DNA of 64,000 bases from Streptomyces sp. NBC_01351 (GCF_036237315.1 NZ_CP108356.1:558001-622000), one strand, 5' to 3'; counted from the first letter of the stretch, positions 52,383-60,845 are shown. Numbers and translations: made by a program. Notes: generated by a model not told the origin, from the sequence alone.

Positions 52383-53657
52383 TCAGTGGACGTCGGCGCC
52401 GAACTTCTGCGCGCCGGCATCGGGCTGGTCTTCCGGCTCGGGGGTCACGCTGTGGCCGGTGTGGAACCCGCGCACCCCGGTCAGGCGGGCGCCGTCGGCG
52501 CCGGTGAGGCGGAGGGTCAGCCGGGTGACTTCCACGGGCGGGAAGGCATGGATCCGGCGGATGCCCACGGAGTGGCCGGACGCGATGAGCTCCCCGTCCG
52601 CGAACACCTGGTGGTATGTGACGAGTTGGCCGTCCGTCAGGTCCTCGGCCAGCTCCAGGTGGTCGAGGAGGAGCGGCCTGGTGAACCGGGCCACCAGCGC
52701 GCCGTCCGGCCCGGCGGCCAGCGTCGCCGGGGCGGGCCGCGCGAACCGGCGGTCGAGTTCGGCGCCGAGTTCGAGCAGCCGCGCCCGGTCGGCCGGGTCG
52801 ATGCGGCCGGAGCGGTCCGGCGGTACGCCCAGAAGCAGGCCGGCACCGAGGCCGACAGAGCGGTACCAGACGGCCAGCAGGTGCTCGCGGCTCTTGAGGG
52901 TGTGCAGGTCGTCCGGCTGCCAGAACCAGTGGCGGCGGATGGGGACGTCACATTCAGGCGGCAGGTATCGGGTCGCGCCGAGGGCGGTCGCGCCGTCGTC
53001 GTAGATGCTGATCCCGGTGGAGTCGACGGTGTAGCGGCAGGGGTCGGATGCCAGACCGTCCTCGTTGCCGACCCAGCGGATCGTCGGGCGGCCCATGTTG
53101 AACACCATGGCGTCCGGCTGGTGTTCGGCGATGACGGCCGTGACGGCGTCCCAGTCGTAGGTCCGGCCCTCGGAGCCGGCGCCGTCGAACCACAGCTCGT
53201 AGAGCGGCCCGTACCGGGTGCACAGTTCCGTCAACTGCCGTAGGTAGAAGGCGTCGTATGCTTCCGTCTCCTCGTAGCAGGCGGCGTTGCGGTCCCACGG
53301 CGAGAGGTAGAGGCCGAGGCCGAGACCCTCCTCCCGGCAGGCTTCGGCGAGCTCGGCGACCACGTCGCCCCGGCCGTTGCGCCAGGGGGACGAGGCGACC
53401 GAGTACGTGGTGGTGGCGGTCGGCCAGAGGCAGAACCCGTCGTGGTGCTTCGCGGTGAGCACGACGTACCTGGCGCCGGCCTCCACGGCGGTGCGCGCCC
53501 ACTGGCGGGCATCGAGCGCGGAGGGGTCGAAGCCGGCCGGGTCGAGGGTGCCGTCGCTCCACTCGCGGCCGTGGAAGGTGTTGACGCCGAAGTGCAGGAA
53601 GAGCCCGAAGCCGTCCCGCTGCCAGGCGAGTTGTGCGGGCGTGGGCCGGGTGGTCAT
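52383..53657 (-). CDS. GH29 alpha-L-fucosidase
   Basis: A 424-residue GH29 enzyme without signal peptide. The typical opening WQRDGFGLFLHFGVNTF, TAKHHDGFCLWP and the nucleophile Asp158 in YELWFDGAGSEG are all present. The C-terminal part is a beta-sandwich. It would remove alpha-linked fucose (or galactose in some members) from imported oligosaccharides. The ATG at 53657 has AAGGAGAA upstream, so translation does not depend on the damaged GH13 gene before it. It is in an operon with ABC sugar permeases. Confidence 0.9.
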   Translation of the reverse strand: MTTRPTPAQLAWQRDGFGLFLHFGVNTFHGREWSDGTLDPAGFDPSALDARQWARTAVEAGARYVVLTAKHHDGFCLWPTATTTYSVASSPWRNGRGDVVAELAEACREEGLGLGLYLSPWDRNAACYEETEAYDAFYLRQLTELCTRYGPLYELWFDGAGSEGRTYDWDAVTAVIAEHQPDAMVFNMGRPTIRWVGNEDGLASDPCRYTVDSTGISIYDDGATALGATRYLPPECDVPIRRHWFWQPDDLHTLKSREHLLAVWYRSVGLGAGLLLGVPPDRSGRIDPADRARLLELGAELDRRFARPAPATLAAGPDGALVARFTRPLLLDHLELAEDLTDGQLVTYHQVFADGELIASGHSVGIRRIHAFPPVEVTRLTLRLTGADGARLTGVRGFHTGHSVTPEPEDQPDAGAQKFGADVH

Positions 53658-53736
53658 GCCGTTCTCCTTCGGAGCTGGGCGGAGTCGGCCCGTATGCCCC
53701 ACGACCACGGGCCGGCTCCTTCGTGGGGCTGCGCCG

Positions 53737-54262
53737 TCAGGCGGTACGCAGCCACACCGCGGTCTCCCCCGGCAGCGGCCCGCTCGCCAGGAGGAGGCCG
53801 AGGTGTACGGGCAGGGGGACGGGCTCGGGGCCGAAGTTGACCAGGCAGGTGAACCCCGTACCGCGGGCGAAGGCGGTGGAAGCGGGCCCGCTGCGCCGAA
53901 CCGGGGCCGGCGGCCAGGGCTTCGGTGAACCAGGGGTGGTGGTCGGAGCAGTGGTTGGGGACGAGGTCGATGATGACGCGCAGGCCCAGCGCGTGGGCTT
54001 CGGTGATCAGTTGCTCGGCCTCGGCGAGGGTGCCGAACAGCGGGTCGATGTCCCGGTAATCGGCCACGTCGTAGCCGCCGTCGGCCATCGGGGAGACGTA
54101 CCAGGGGCTGATCCAGAGGGCGTCGACGCCGAGTTCGGCCAGGTGGGGCAGGCGGGCGCGGATGCCGGCCAGGTCACCGACGCCGTCGCCGTTCCCGTCG
54201 GCGAAGCTGCGCGGGTAGATCTGGTAGACGGCGGCGCGGCGCAGCCATCCGGGGGTCTCCAT
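53737..54262 (-). pseudogene. GH13 alpha-glucosidase-type gene with large internal deletion
   Basis: The first 118 or so codons from the ATG at 54262 encode a normal GH13 N-terminus (AAVYQIYPRSFADGNGDGVGD, ISPWYVSPMADGGYDVADY, VIIDLVPNHCSDHHPWF). Near 53875-53885 the reading breaks. In another frame the bases from about 53880 to the TGA at 53737 encode a normal GH13 C-terminus (FARGTGFTCLVNFGPEP, then LLASGPLPGETAVWLRTA). A full enzyme is about 530 residues, so roughly 1.1 kb including the catalytic Asp, Glu and Asp is missing. The out-of-frame product would run on to 53654. The start touches the stop of the permease gene (TAGATG). Confidence 0.85.
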
Positions 54263-55117
54263 CTACTTCACCGCGCCCGCGGTCAGGCCCGAGCGCCAGA
54301 AGCGCTGGAGGCAGAGGAAGGCGATGACCAGCGGCACCACGGCGATGAGCGAGCCGGTGATGGCGAGGGAGTACATCTCGGGGCTCTCGGTGATCGAGAT
54401 GTTCCACATGTGCAGGCCGAGGTTGACCGGGTAGAGGTCCTTGTCGTTCAGCATGACGAGCGCGCCGTAGAAGTTGTTCCAGCTCGCGGTGAAGGAGAAG
54501 AGGAACAGCGTCATGAATCCCGGGGCGAGCATCGGCAGGGCTATCTTGCGGAAGGTCCGTACCTCGCCCGCGCCGTCGACCCTGGCCGCCTCGATGACCT
54601 CGTACGGGACGTAGCCCTCGGAGAAGACCCGGGCGAGGTAGACGCCGAACGGGTTGACGAGGGAGGGGATCAGGAGCGCCCAGTAGGTGTTGGTGATCCC
54701 GGCCTTGGAGGCCAGCAGGTACATCGGGAGGGTGAGGACCGCACCCGGGACGAGGACGCCCGCCAGCACCACGCCGAAGAGCTTCTCCTTGCCCGCGAAG
54801 GCGTACTTGTCGAAGGCGTATCCGGCGGCGACGGAGATCAGCGAGGAGAGGGCGGAGCCGACGACGGCGTAGAGGACGGTGTTGAGCAGCCAGCGTCCGT
54901 AGATGCCGTCGTTGTGGGTGAAGACCTCGTGGATGTTGGAGAAGAGGTTGAACTCGCCGAGGGCGAAGCCGTTGGTGGCGAAGAGGTCGCGGCGGTTCTT
55001 GGTGGCGGCGATGAGCAGCCAGCTGATCGGCATCAGCGTGTAGAGCGCCAGCATGATCAGTACGGTGTTCACGGCGGCCTTGGAGGCCCAGGCGCGGGGG
55101 GCCCTTCGCGTGCTCAT
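54263..55117 (-). CDS. ABC sugar transporter permease (MalG-like)
   Basis: A 284-residue permease with six membrane helices. The EAA loop, which contacts the ATPase, is YEVIEAARVDGAGEVRTFRKIALP, as in MalG/LacG-type proteins. It pairs with the permease encoded just upstream (ATGA overlap). No ATPase gene is in this operon; in Streptomyces a shared MsiK-type ATPase usually serves such importers. It is the last intact transport gene before the GH13 pseudogene. Confidence 0.93.
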   Translation of the reverse strand: MSTRRAPRAWASKAAVNTVLIMLALYTLMPISWLLIAATKNRRDLFATNGFALGEFNLFSNIHEVFTHNDGIYGRWLLNTVLYAVVGSALSSLISVAAGYAFDKYAFAGKEKLFGVVLAGVLVPGAVLTLPMYLLASKAGITNTYWALLIPSLVNPFGVYLARVFSEGYVPYEVIEAARVDGAGEVRTFRKIALPMLAPGFMTLFLFSFTASWNNFYGALVMLNDKDLYPVNLGLHMWNISITESPEMYSLAITGSLIAVVPLVIAFLCLQRFWRSGLTAGAVK

Positions 55118-56040
55118 GATTCCTGCCACCGCTTCCCTATCCGGGTGACCACGAAGGACAGTGCCCCGGCCACGAGTGCGAGCAGCAGCGAGGCCGCGGC
55201 CGCACCGGCGTAGTCCTGGTCGATGAACGCCTTGCTGACGATGTACATGGTGGGCGACCAGTCGTTGCCGAGGGTCTGGGCCTTGTCGGAGAGCAGCTTG
55301 GGCTCGGTGAAGAGCTGGATGGCCCCGACGCAGGTGAACAGGATGGTCATGACCACCGAGGAGCGGATGATCGGGACCTTGATGCCGAGGGCGATGCGCC
55401 AGGCGCCGGCGCCGTCGACGGTGGCGGCCTCGATGACCTCGCGCGGTACGGCCTGCAACGCGGCGAAGAAGATCACCATGTTGTAGCCGACCCACTGCCA
55501 GACGGCGATGTTGACCATCGAGGAGAGGGCGTGGCCGGGTGAGAAGAAGTTCCAGCTGCCGCCCGCGCCGTCGATCCAGTCGATCACGGGGCTGAGCCCG
55601 GGGGTGTAGAGGTAGATCCAGATGATCGCGGCGATCAGTCCGGGCACGGCGTGCGGCAGGAAGAAGGCCAGTTGGAAGAAGCGCTTGGCCCGTGCGTAGG
55701 CGGAGTCCACGAGCAGGGCCAGGCCCAGCGCCCCGCCGATCATCACCGGGATGTAGACGAGGCAGTACGCGGCGACGTGCAGGAAGGAGGCCCGGAACGT
55801 CGGGTCGCCGAGCACGGAGGAGTAGTTGCCGAGGCCCACGAAGGTGCGTTCGACGCCGCCGAACCCGAGCCCCGAGGACTGCTCCCTGAAGACGCTCATC
55901 CATCCCGCGTACACGACCGGCGCCACCATGACGAGGGCGAACAGGACGAAGAAGGGGACGAGGAACAGGGCCACGGCGCCACGTTGGTTGCGGCGCGGCG
56001 TGCTTCCGGCGGGTGCCGGGGTGGTGGGCGGTGATGCCAC
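55114..56040 (-). CDS. ABC sugar transporter permease (MalF-like)
   Basis: A 308-residue permease with six membrane helices after a short Pro-rich N-terminus. The EAA loop is REVIEAATVDGAGAWRIALGIKVP. The GTG start at 56040 has AAGGAG six bases upstream; the longer reading lacks support. It overlaps the next permease by four bases and follows the sugar-binding gene by 79 bp. With both neighbours it forms a carbohydrate uptake ABC importer (CUT1 type). Confidence 0.92.
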   Translation of the reverse strand: MASPPTTPAPAGSTPRRNQRGAVALFLVPFFVLFALVMVAPVVYAGWMSVFREQSSGLGFGGVERTFVGLGNYSSVLGDPTFRASFLHVAAYCLVYIPVMIGGALGLALLVDSAYARAKRFFQLAFFLPHAVPGLIAAIIWIYLYTPGLSPVIDWIDGAGGSWNFFSPGHALSSMVNIAVWQWVGYNMVIFFAALQAVPREVIEAATVDGAGAWRIALGIKVPIIRSSVVMTILFTCVGAIQLFTEPKLLSDKAQTLGNDWSPTMYIVSKAFIDQDYAGAAAASLLLALVAGALSFVVTRIGKRWQES

Positions 56041-56119
56041 GGGAGGCTCCTTGGCGGTGCGGGGGCTTCGACGAGGGGGCGGCCACGAGCCGGGAGCTCC
56101 GGCGGCCACCCCCGGCTTG

Positions 56120-57427
56120 TCACTTGGCGAGCTTGAGACCGCGGCTCTCGATCGCCGCCTGGGCCGATTCCTGGGCCTTCACCAGCCCGTTGGCCAGGCC
56201 GTTCTTGGCCGCCTCGTCCTTGAAGTCGGCGTTGACCTTGCCCCAGACCGGGCCCCAGGTCCATCCGGGGACGATGGTGGGGATCTGGTCGCCGGTCAGC
56301 TTGTAGAGGTCCTGGCCGTCGAAGTAGGAGGTGTCGAAGGCCTTCGCCGCCACCGCGGCCATCGCCGGGTTCGCGGGCAGGGCGCTGCTCGGGTTCTTCA
56401 GGGCGCCGATCCGGGCCTCCATGGCGGCCGGGTCCGTGGTCACCCACTTGATGAACTCGGCGGCGGCCTTGGTGTGCTTGCTGCCCTTGGTCACGGCGAA
56501 GCTGGTGCCGCCGTACATCCCGCTGGCCGGAGTGCCCCAGTGGGGGACGGGGGCGACGCCCCACTTGCCCTTGAGGTCGGGCATGGCGGAGATCATGCCG
56601 CCGGCGGTCCACGAGGCGCCGAGGATGCTGACGGACGTGCCGTCGGCCTTGGACTTGTTCTCCTCCGGCGTGCCGGCGCCGTGGTTGAAGACGAGGTCGT
56701 CCTTGAGCATGCCCTCCCAGAAGGCCGCGACCTTCTGGGAAGGTGCGTCGTTGATCTCGGGCTTCCAGGCCTCGTCCTTGATCTGGAACCACTTGGAGCC
56801 GGCCTGCCAGGAGAGGGCCGCCTCCAGCGGGGTGTCGGTCGGGAAGGAGCCGATGCGCGCCTTGGGGTCGGCGGCCTTGATCTTCTCGGCCGCGGCACGG
56901 TACTCGTCCCACGTCTTCGGGACGGTCACGCCGTACTTCTCGAAGAGGTCCTTGCGGTAGAAGTACACCTGCGGGGTGGCGTCGAAGGGGACCGACCAGG
57001 TCTTGCCGCCGAAGGTCACCAGGTTCTGGACGCCGGCGGGGAAGCTCTCCTTGACCAGCTTGCCGGAGGTGGCCGTGAGGTCCTCCAGGTAACCCTGGCT
57101 CGCGAACTCCGGGACCATGCTGTACTCGATGGTCGCCACGTCGGGGGCGTCGCCCGCCTTGATGGCGTTGCTGATCTTGCTGTAGCCGTCCGCGCCACCC
57201 GGTATCTGGGAGAACTGGACCTGGATGTCGGTGTGCGTCTTGTTGAACGCGGCGGCCGCCGCCTCCGCGCCGCTGGTCCAGGTCCAGTACGTGATGGTGA
57301 CGGGCTTGCCGTCGTCCTTGGCGGCGGACGAGGTGGCGGAATCAGAGCCGGCGCAGGCGGAGGTCAGCAGGGCGAGGGACACCGCTGCGGCCACCGCGCC
57401 GTAGGCACGCAAGGACTGAGCCTTCAT
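56120..57427 (-). CDS. ABC sugar-binding lipoprotein
   Basis: A 435-residue solute-binding protein of family 1. The lipobox LLTSAC places Cys25 as the lipid anchor. The mature part shows VTITYWTWTSGAEAAAAAFNKTH, VPFDATPQVYFYRKDLFEKYG and GGTSFAVTKGSKHTKAAAEFIKW, all typical of sugar-binding proteins. The ligand is an oligosaccharide, probably a product of the lyase and glycosidases of this locus. The ATG at 57427 has AAGGAG upstream. The promoter lies at 57465-57493. Confidence 0.93.
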   Translation of the reverse strand: MKAQSLRAYGAVAAAVSLALLTSACAGSDSATSSAAKDDGKPVTITYWTWTSGAEAAAAAFNKTHTDIQVQFSQIPGGADGYSKISNAIKAGDAPDVATIEYSMVPEFASQGYLEDLTATSGKLVKESFPAGVQNLVTFGGKTWSVPFDATPQVYFYRKDLFEKYGVTVPKTWDEYRAAAEKIKAADPKARIGSFPTDTPLEAALSWQAGSKWFQIKDEAWKPEINDAPSQKVAAFWEGMLKDDLVFNHGAGTPEENKSKADGTSVSILGASWTAGGMISAMPDLKGKWGVAPVPHWGTPASGMYGGTSFAVTKGSKHTKAAAEFIKWVTTDPAAMEARIGALKNPSSALPANPAMAAVAAKAFDTSYFDGQDLYKLTGDQIPTIVPGWTWGPVWGKVNADFKDEAAKNGLANGLVKAQESAQAAIESRGLKLAK

Positions 57428-57464
57428 GTGAACTGCTCCTTGGCGAGTGGGCTGAACGGCTTGA

Positions 57465-57493
57465 ATCATTCGCCCGCGAATCTTGAACGTCAA
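57465..57493 (-). promoter_or_regulatory. promoter of the sugar ABC operon with shared regulon element
   Basis: Read leftward: TTGACG (57493-57488), 17 bp, AATGAT (57470-57465), 38 bp before the start codon. GAACGTCAAGAGC at 57485-57497 is identical to that at the GH35 promoter. Upstream lies TGATCAAAACGATCA (57509-57523), an inverted repeat with 5-bp arms, of which TCAAAACGATC recurs at 58744-58754. Confidence 0.75.
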
Positions 57494-57569
57494 GAGCATC
57501 TGAACTATTGATCAAAACGATCAGATCATAGGTGTCCGAATGTCCCGTTCCATGATTCATTCGGGCGAG

Positions 57570-57621
57570 CCCAGCCCGACTCCGCCCCCAGCCGTACGGG
57601 TGGGGGCGGAGTCGGGCTGGG
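57570..57621. terminator. perfect 21-bp stem terminator
   Basis: The 21 bases at 57570-57590 (beginning CCCAGCCCGACTCC) pair perfectly with 57601-57621 (ending GTCGGGCTGGG) around a 10-nt loop. The hairpin lies 12 bp after the stop of the 2-hydroxyacid dehydrogenase gene and upstream of the sugar ABC promoter, so it separates the two transcripts. Confidence 0.85.
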
Positions 57622-57633
57622 CCGTGCAGCCGG

Positions 57634-58650
57634 TCAGGCCGTGCGGTCGAGCTCCTCGCGGCGGACTTCGTGGAGGAAGGGCAGGCCAGAGGCGTAGCGG
57701 GTGATCTCCTCGATCGCCGAATCGGCCATGCGGTGCAGTTCGTTGCCGAGCGAACCCGCGATGTGCGGGGTGAGCAGCACGTTCGGCAGGTCGTACAGCG
57801 GGGAGTCGGCCGGCAGCACCTCCGGCTCGGTCACGTCGATGACCGCCTGGATCCGACCGGTGGCCAGCTCCTCGGTGAGGGCCGTCGAATCGACGAGCGA
57901 ACCGCGGGCGGTGTTGATCAGGGTGGCGCCGTCGCGCATCAGCGCCAGCCGTCGGCGGTCGATCATCGACCGGGTCTCGGGCAGGGCCGGCGCGTGCAGG
58001 CTGACCACGTCGGAGATCCGGCACAGCTCGTCGAGGCCCACGCTGCGCACGCCGAGCGCCCCGGCCTGATCATTACTCACATACGGGTCGTAGAGGGCGA
58101 GTTCGAGATCGTACGGACGCAAGAGTTCGATCACCCGCCGCCCGATCCGGGAGGCGCCGACGATGCCGACGGTCCGGCGGTAGTTGCCCGCGTGGCCGTA
58201 CCGCAGGTGCCAGGCGTGTTCGACGCCGCGCACGCTGCGGTACTCGTCACGGAGCTGCATCACCCGCTTGTTGGAGAGCAGCACCATGGCCACCGTGTAC
58301 TCGGCCACCGGCAGCGAGTTGGCCTGCGCGGCGGAGGAGACGGCGATACCTCGCTCCCAACAGGCCTCGGTGACCAAGTGCTTGACGGAGCCGGCAGCGT
58401 GCACGACCGCCTGGAGGCGGGGCGCGGCGGCGAGCACAGCGGCGTCGATGGCCGGGGATCCCCAGAAGGTGAGCAGGATCTCGGCCTCCGCCAGGGCCGC
58501 CGCCACTTCGGGTCTGCCGAAGTCGTCGGCAACCATCTCCAGATCGAGCTCGGCCACGGCCAGGAGCCGGCGGGCGGTGGCGTCGTCCAACAGGCGGGGC
58601 AGAAGCTCGGGGACCATCGCGAGCAGGGCCCGGGGGCGGCGAACTGGCAT
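57634..58650 (-). CDS. D-2-hydroxyacid dehydrogenase family protein
   Basis: A 338-residue NAD-dependent dehydrogenase. The Rossmann loop reads VGIVGASRIGRRVIELL, the catalytic Arg lies in NTARGSLVD, the Glu in VTEPEVLP and the His in TPHIAGSLG. These give the standard Arg-Glu-His set. The substrate is unknown; a sugar-acid or keto-acid from uronide breakdown would fit the locus. The ATG at 58650 has AAGGAG eight bases upstream. Its promoter shares the -35 region with the GH35 and sugar-transport promoters. Confidence 0.9.
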   Translation of the reverse strand: MPVRRPRALLAMVPELLPRLLDDATARRLLAVAELDLEMVADDFGRPEVAAALAEAEILLTFWGSPAIDAAVLAAAPRLQAVVHAAGSVKHLVTEACWERGIAVSSAAQANSLPVAEYTVAMVLLSNKRVMQLRDEYRSVRGVEHAWHLRYGHAGNYRRTVGIVGASRIGRRVIELLRPYDLELALYDPYVSNDQAGALGVRSVGLDELCRISDVVSLHAPALPETRSMIDRRRLALMRDGATLINTARGSLVDSTALTEELATGRIQAVIDVTEPEVLPADSPLYDLPNVLLTPHIAGSLGNELHRMADSAIEEITRYASGLPFLHEVRREELDRTA

Positions 58651-58686
58651 CTGGGGTGCTCCTTGTGGCTGAGTGAGGCCGCGCCG

Positions 58687-58715
58687 ACTCTATGAACTCG
58701 TGATCCGATCGTCAA
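58687..58715 (-). promoter_or_regulatory. promoter of the 2-hydroxyacid dehydrogenase gene with shared regulon element
   Basis: Read leftward: TTGACG (58715-58710), 17 bp, TAGAGT (58692-58687). CGTCAAGA at 58710-58717 is shared with the GH35 and sugar-binding promoters. TCAAAACGATC at 58744-58754 is identical to 57512-57522. The site also lies upstream of the divergent MFS gene. Confidence 0.72.
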
Positions 58716-58839
58716 GATCTATCAATCGTATAGCTCTATTCATTCAAAACGATCGCCAGGGTGTGCGGCGCGCCCGCTGCGGCACGCCGGGATGCGCCCC
58801 GCCCGGCCCGGGACGGCGCGCGGGGTTACCGTCTGCGCC

Positions 58840-60030
58840 ATGGACGGTGATCGCCAAGGATGGCGTCAGTGCGCGCTCAGCGGGATGGTGTTCGCCGTGT
58901 GCATGGCCGGCACCACACTGCCGACCCCCCTCTACGGCCTGTACCAGGAGAAGTTCGGGTTCTCCGAGCTGACGGTGACCGTCGTGTACGCCGTGTACGC
59001 CTTCGGGGTGATCGGCGTGCTGCTGCTGGCGGGCAACGCCTCCGACACCGTGGGCCGCAGGCCGGTGCTGCTGGCGGGTCTGGGTTTCGCGGCGGCCAGC
59101 GCCGTCTGCTTCCTCTGCGCCACCGGGCTCGGCTGGCTGTACGCGGGGCGGTTGCTCTCGGGGCTGTCGGCCGGCCTGTTCACAGGAGCCGCCACGGCGT
59201 ACGTCATGGAACTGGCACCGGCGGGCGGCGCCTCCCGGGCCACCTTCGTGGCGACCGCCGCCAACATGGGCGGGCTCGGCTGCGGTCCGCTGCTCGCAGG
59301 CGTGCTCGCCCAGTACGCCGCGTGGCCGCTCTACCTGCCGTTCCTCGTCCACCTGGCCCTGATCGCCGGCTCGGTTGTCGTCCTGCTGCTGCTTCCCGAG
59401 ACCGTGCGGGGGCGGCGGCCGTGGAGCGCCGTACGCCCGCAGCGGCCCGGCCTGCCCGTCCAGGTGCGGGCGGTGTTCGCGCCGGCGGCGATCGCCTCGT
59501 TCGTGGGGTTCGCGCTGTTCGGGGTGTTCACCTCGGTGAGCCCCGCGTTCCTCGCGCAGTCCCTGGACGTCCACAACCACGCGGTGAGCGGGCTGATCGT
59601 CGCGCTCGCCTTCTTCGCCTCGACGGCCGGGCAGCTGGCCGTCGGCCGGGTCGGGGTGGGCCGGTCGCTGCCCCTGGGCTGTGTGGCGCTCTTCACCGGG
59701 CTGGCGCTGCTCGCGGGGGCGCTGTGGTGGGACCTGCTGCCGCTGGTGGTGCTGAGCGCCCTGGTCGGCGGCGCCGGGCAGGGTCTGGCGTTCCGCGGGG
59801 CCCTGGCCGCCGTGGCCGGGGCCTCTCCCCCGGACCGGCGCGCGGCGGTGATCTCGACCCTGTTCGTGGCGGCGTACACCGGCATCTCGGTCCCGGTGAT
59901 CGGCGTCGGCCTGCTGGTGGGCCCGATCGGGCTGGAGGGCGCGGGGCTGGTGTTCATCGCCTGCATGGCGGCCCTGGTCGCCACCGCGTTCGGCTACCTG
60001 CTCCGGCGGCCGGTGCGGGCGGGCGTGTGA
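58840..60030 (+). CDS. MFS transporter
   Basis: A 396-residue major facilitator with twelve helices: MAGTTLPTPLYGLYQEKFGFSE is helix 1 and the following loop, NASDTVGRRPVLLAG is motif A. It resembles drug or metabolite exporters of the DHA1 type. TACCGT at 58827-58832 ends seven bases before the ATG at 58840, so it is probably leaderless, and the longer reading was rejected. It is divergent from the 2-hydroxyacid dehydrogenase with a shared GATCG-rich region, so it may belong to the same regulon. Confidence 0.87.
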   Translation: MDGDRQGWRQCALSGMVFAVCMAGTTLPTPLYGLYQEKFGFSELTVTVVYAVYAFGVIGVLLLAGNASDTVGRRPVLLAGLGFAAASAVCFLCATGLGWLYAGRLLSGLSAGLFTGAATAYVMELAPAGGASRATFVATAANMGGLGCGPLLAGVLAQYAAWPLYLPFLVHLALIAGSVVVLLLLPETVRGRRPWSAVRPQRPGLPVQVRAVFAPAAIASFVGFALFGVFTSVSPAFLAQSLDVHNHAVSGLIVALAFFASTAGQLAVGRVGVGRSLPLGCVALFTGLALLAGALWWDLLPLVVLSALVGGAGQGLAFRGALAAVAGASPPDRRAAVISTLFVAAYTGISVPVIGVGLLVGPIGLEGAGLVFIACMAALVATAFGYLLRRPVRAGV

Positions 60031-60055
60031 CGGCCGGCCCGGCGGTTCGCCCGGT

Positions 60056-60080
60056 GGTTGGCTCCCGGCGCACCGGGTAA
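60056..60080 (+). promoter_or_regulatory. sigma-B-type promoter candidate
   Basis: GGTT (60056-60059), 15 bp, GGGTAA (60075-60080). This fits the Streptomyces sigma-B-group consensus GNNT-N14-16-GGGTA(C/T) except for the last base. It lies 44 bp before the small gene at 60124. Confidence 0.55.
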
Positions 60081-60123
60081 GCGCCCGGTGGAACTATCAC
60101 TGCCGGCCGCGGGAGGCGGTTTC

Positions 60124-60375
60124 ATGATCCAGGTGACCATACCGCTCATCCCCACCGCACAGGGTGGCCCGCTGATCCCCTCAGACCAGGTCACCGCCCT
60201 ACTGCGACGGATCGCGGTCGACTGGGTGCACTCGGTGGAGGCAGGCGAAATGGCAGCCGACGCCGCGACCGTGCACAACCTGGCCGAGGTGCTGAGCGAG
60301 CTCGCCGACAGCATCGACGTCGAATGCATCGCGTTCACCTCCGTACCGGACCGCAATCGGCGCACGTGGGAATGA
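60124..60375 (+). CDS. small conserved actinomycete protein (possibly DUF6213)
   Basis: An 83-residue protein with no signal peptide or membrane helix. It begins MIQVTIPLIPTAQGG, then DQVTALLRRIAVDWVHSVEAGEM, a helical segment VHNLAEVLSELADSIDVECI, and a short charged end. I recall similar proteins as DUF6213, but this is uncertain. The ATG at 60124 has GGGAGG upstream. A sigma-B-type promoter sequence precedes it, so it may be a stress-induced protein. Confidence 0.72.
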   Translation: MIQVTIPLIPTAQGGPLIPSDQVTALLRRIAVDWVHSVEAGEMAADAATVHNLAEVLSELADSIDVECIAFTSVPDRNRRTWE

Positions 60376-60435
60376 CGCGCCGTTCGGCGGGCTCGTCGCG
60401 TTTCCCCGGTCCTCCCCATGGGATGAAGGCGAAAC

Positions 60436-60461
60436 GTGTGAGCAGTCCCGAACCGGGGTAA
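60436..60461 (+). promoter_or_regulatory. sigma-B-type promoter candidate for DUF3040 gene
   Basis: GTGT (60436-60439), 16 bp, GGGTAA (60456-60461), 37 bp before the DUF3040 start. It fits the sigma-B-group consensus apart from the final base, and repeats the arrangement seen upstream of the preceding small gene. Confidence 0.58.
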
Positions 60462-60497
60462 CCGCAGAGCAGGCACCGAGTCTCGGGAGGTGTAGGC

Positions 60498-60845
60498 ATG
60501 GACGGCCCCGAGCTCTCCCAGCAGGAGCGCATGATCCTCGACGACATCGAGGCCCAGCTGCGTTCCGATCAGCGTCTCGACCGGAGGCTGCGTACGCTCC
60601 GCCGCGGCGCCAGGCCGTGGACGGGCTCCTGGAGCGACGCCCGCAGTCCCGGCCTCGGGCTGTACACGTGCCTCCTGGCCGTCGCCTGCGCGGCGGCGTT
60701 CGTACGGGTCCTGAGCACGGCCTCTCCGACCGTCCTCTGGGTCTTCGCCGCCCTGTGGGTCCCCACGGTGATCTGCGGACTGCGGCTGCTGTGCCGCTGG
60801 GGCAGCGCCAGACTGACGACGATGACCCGCCACACCAAGCCCTGA
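60498..60845 (+). CDS. DUF3040 membrane protein
   Basis: A 115-residue actinomycete DUF3040 protein. The N-terminal LSQQERMILDDIEAQLRSD motif is the family mark, followed by two membrane helices at about 52-70 and 75-95 and a basic tail. Its function is unknown; family members are often stress- or sigma-factor-controlled. The ATG at 60498 has GGGAGG upstream. Confidence 0.88.
   Translation: MDGPELSQQERMILDDIEAQLRSDQRLDRRLRTLRRGARPWTGSWSDARSPGLGLYTCLLAVACAAAFVRVLSTASPTVLWVFAALWVPTVICGLRLLCRWGSARLTTMTRHTKP

Noticed and set aside
53654..54262. Treating the 202-codon frame as a genuine small GH13-like protein
   Set aside because: Only its first about 118 residues are GH13. The rest is out of frame and Arg/Pro-rich, while the true GH13 C-terminus is seen in another frame.
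60356..60424. Another sigma-B-type match (GTTT at 60400 with GGGAT at 60420)
   Set aside because: The -10 part departs from GGGTA, and a better match lies at 60436-60461, closer to the DUF3040 start.
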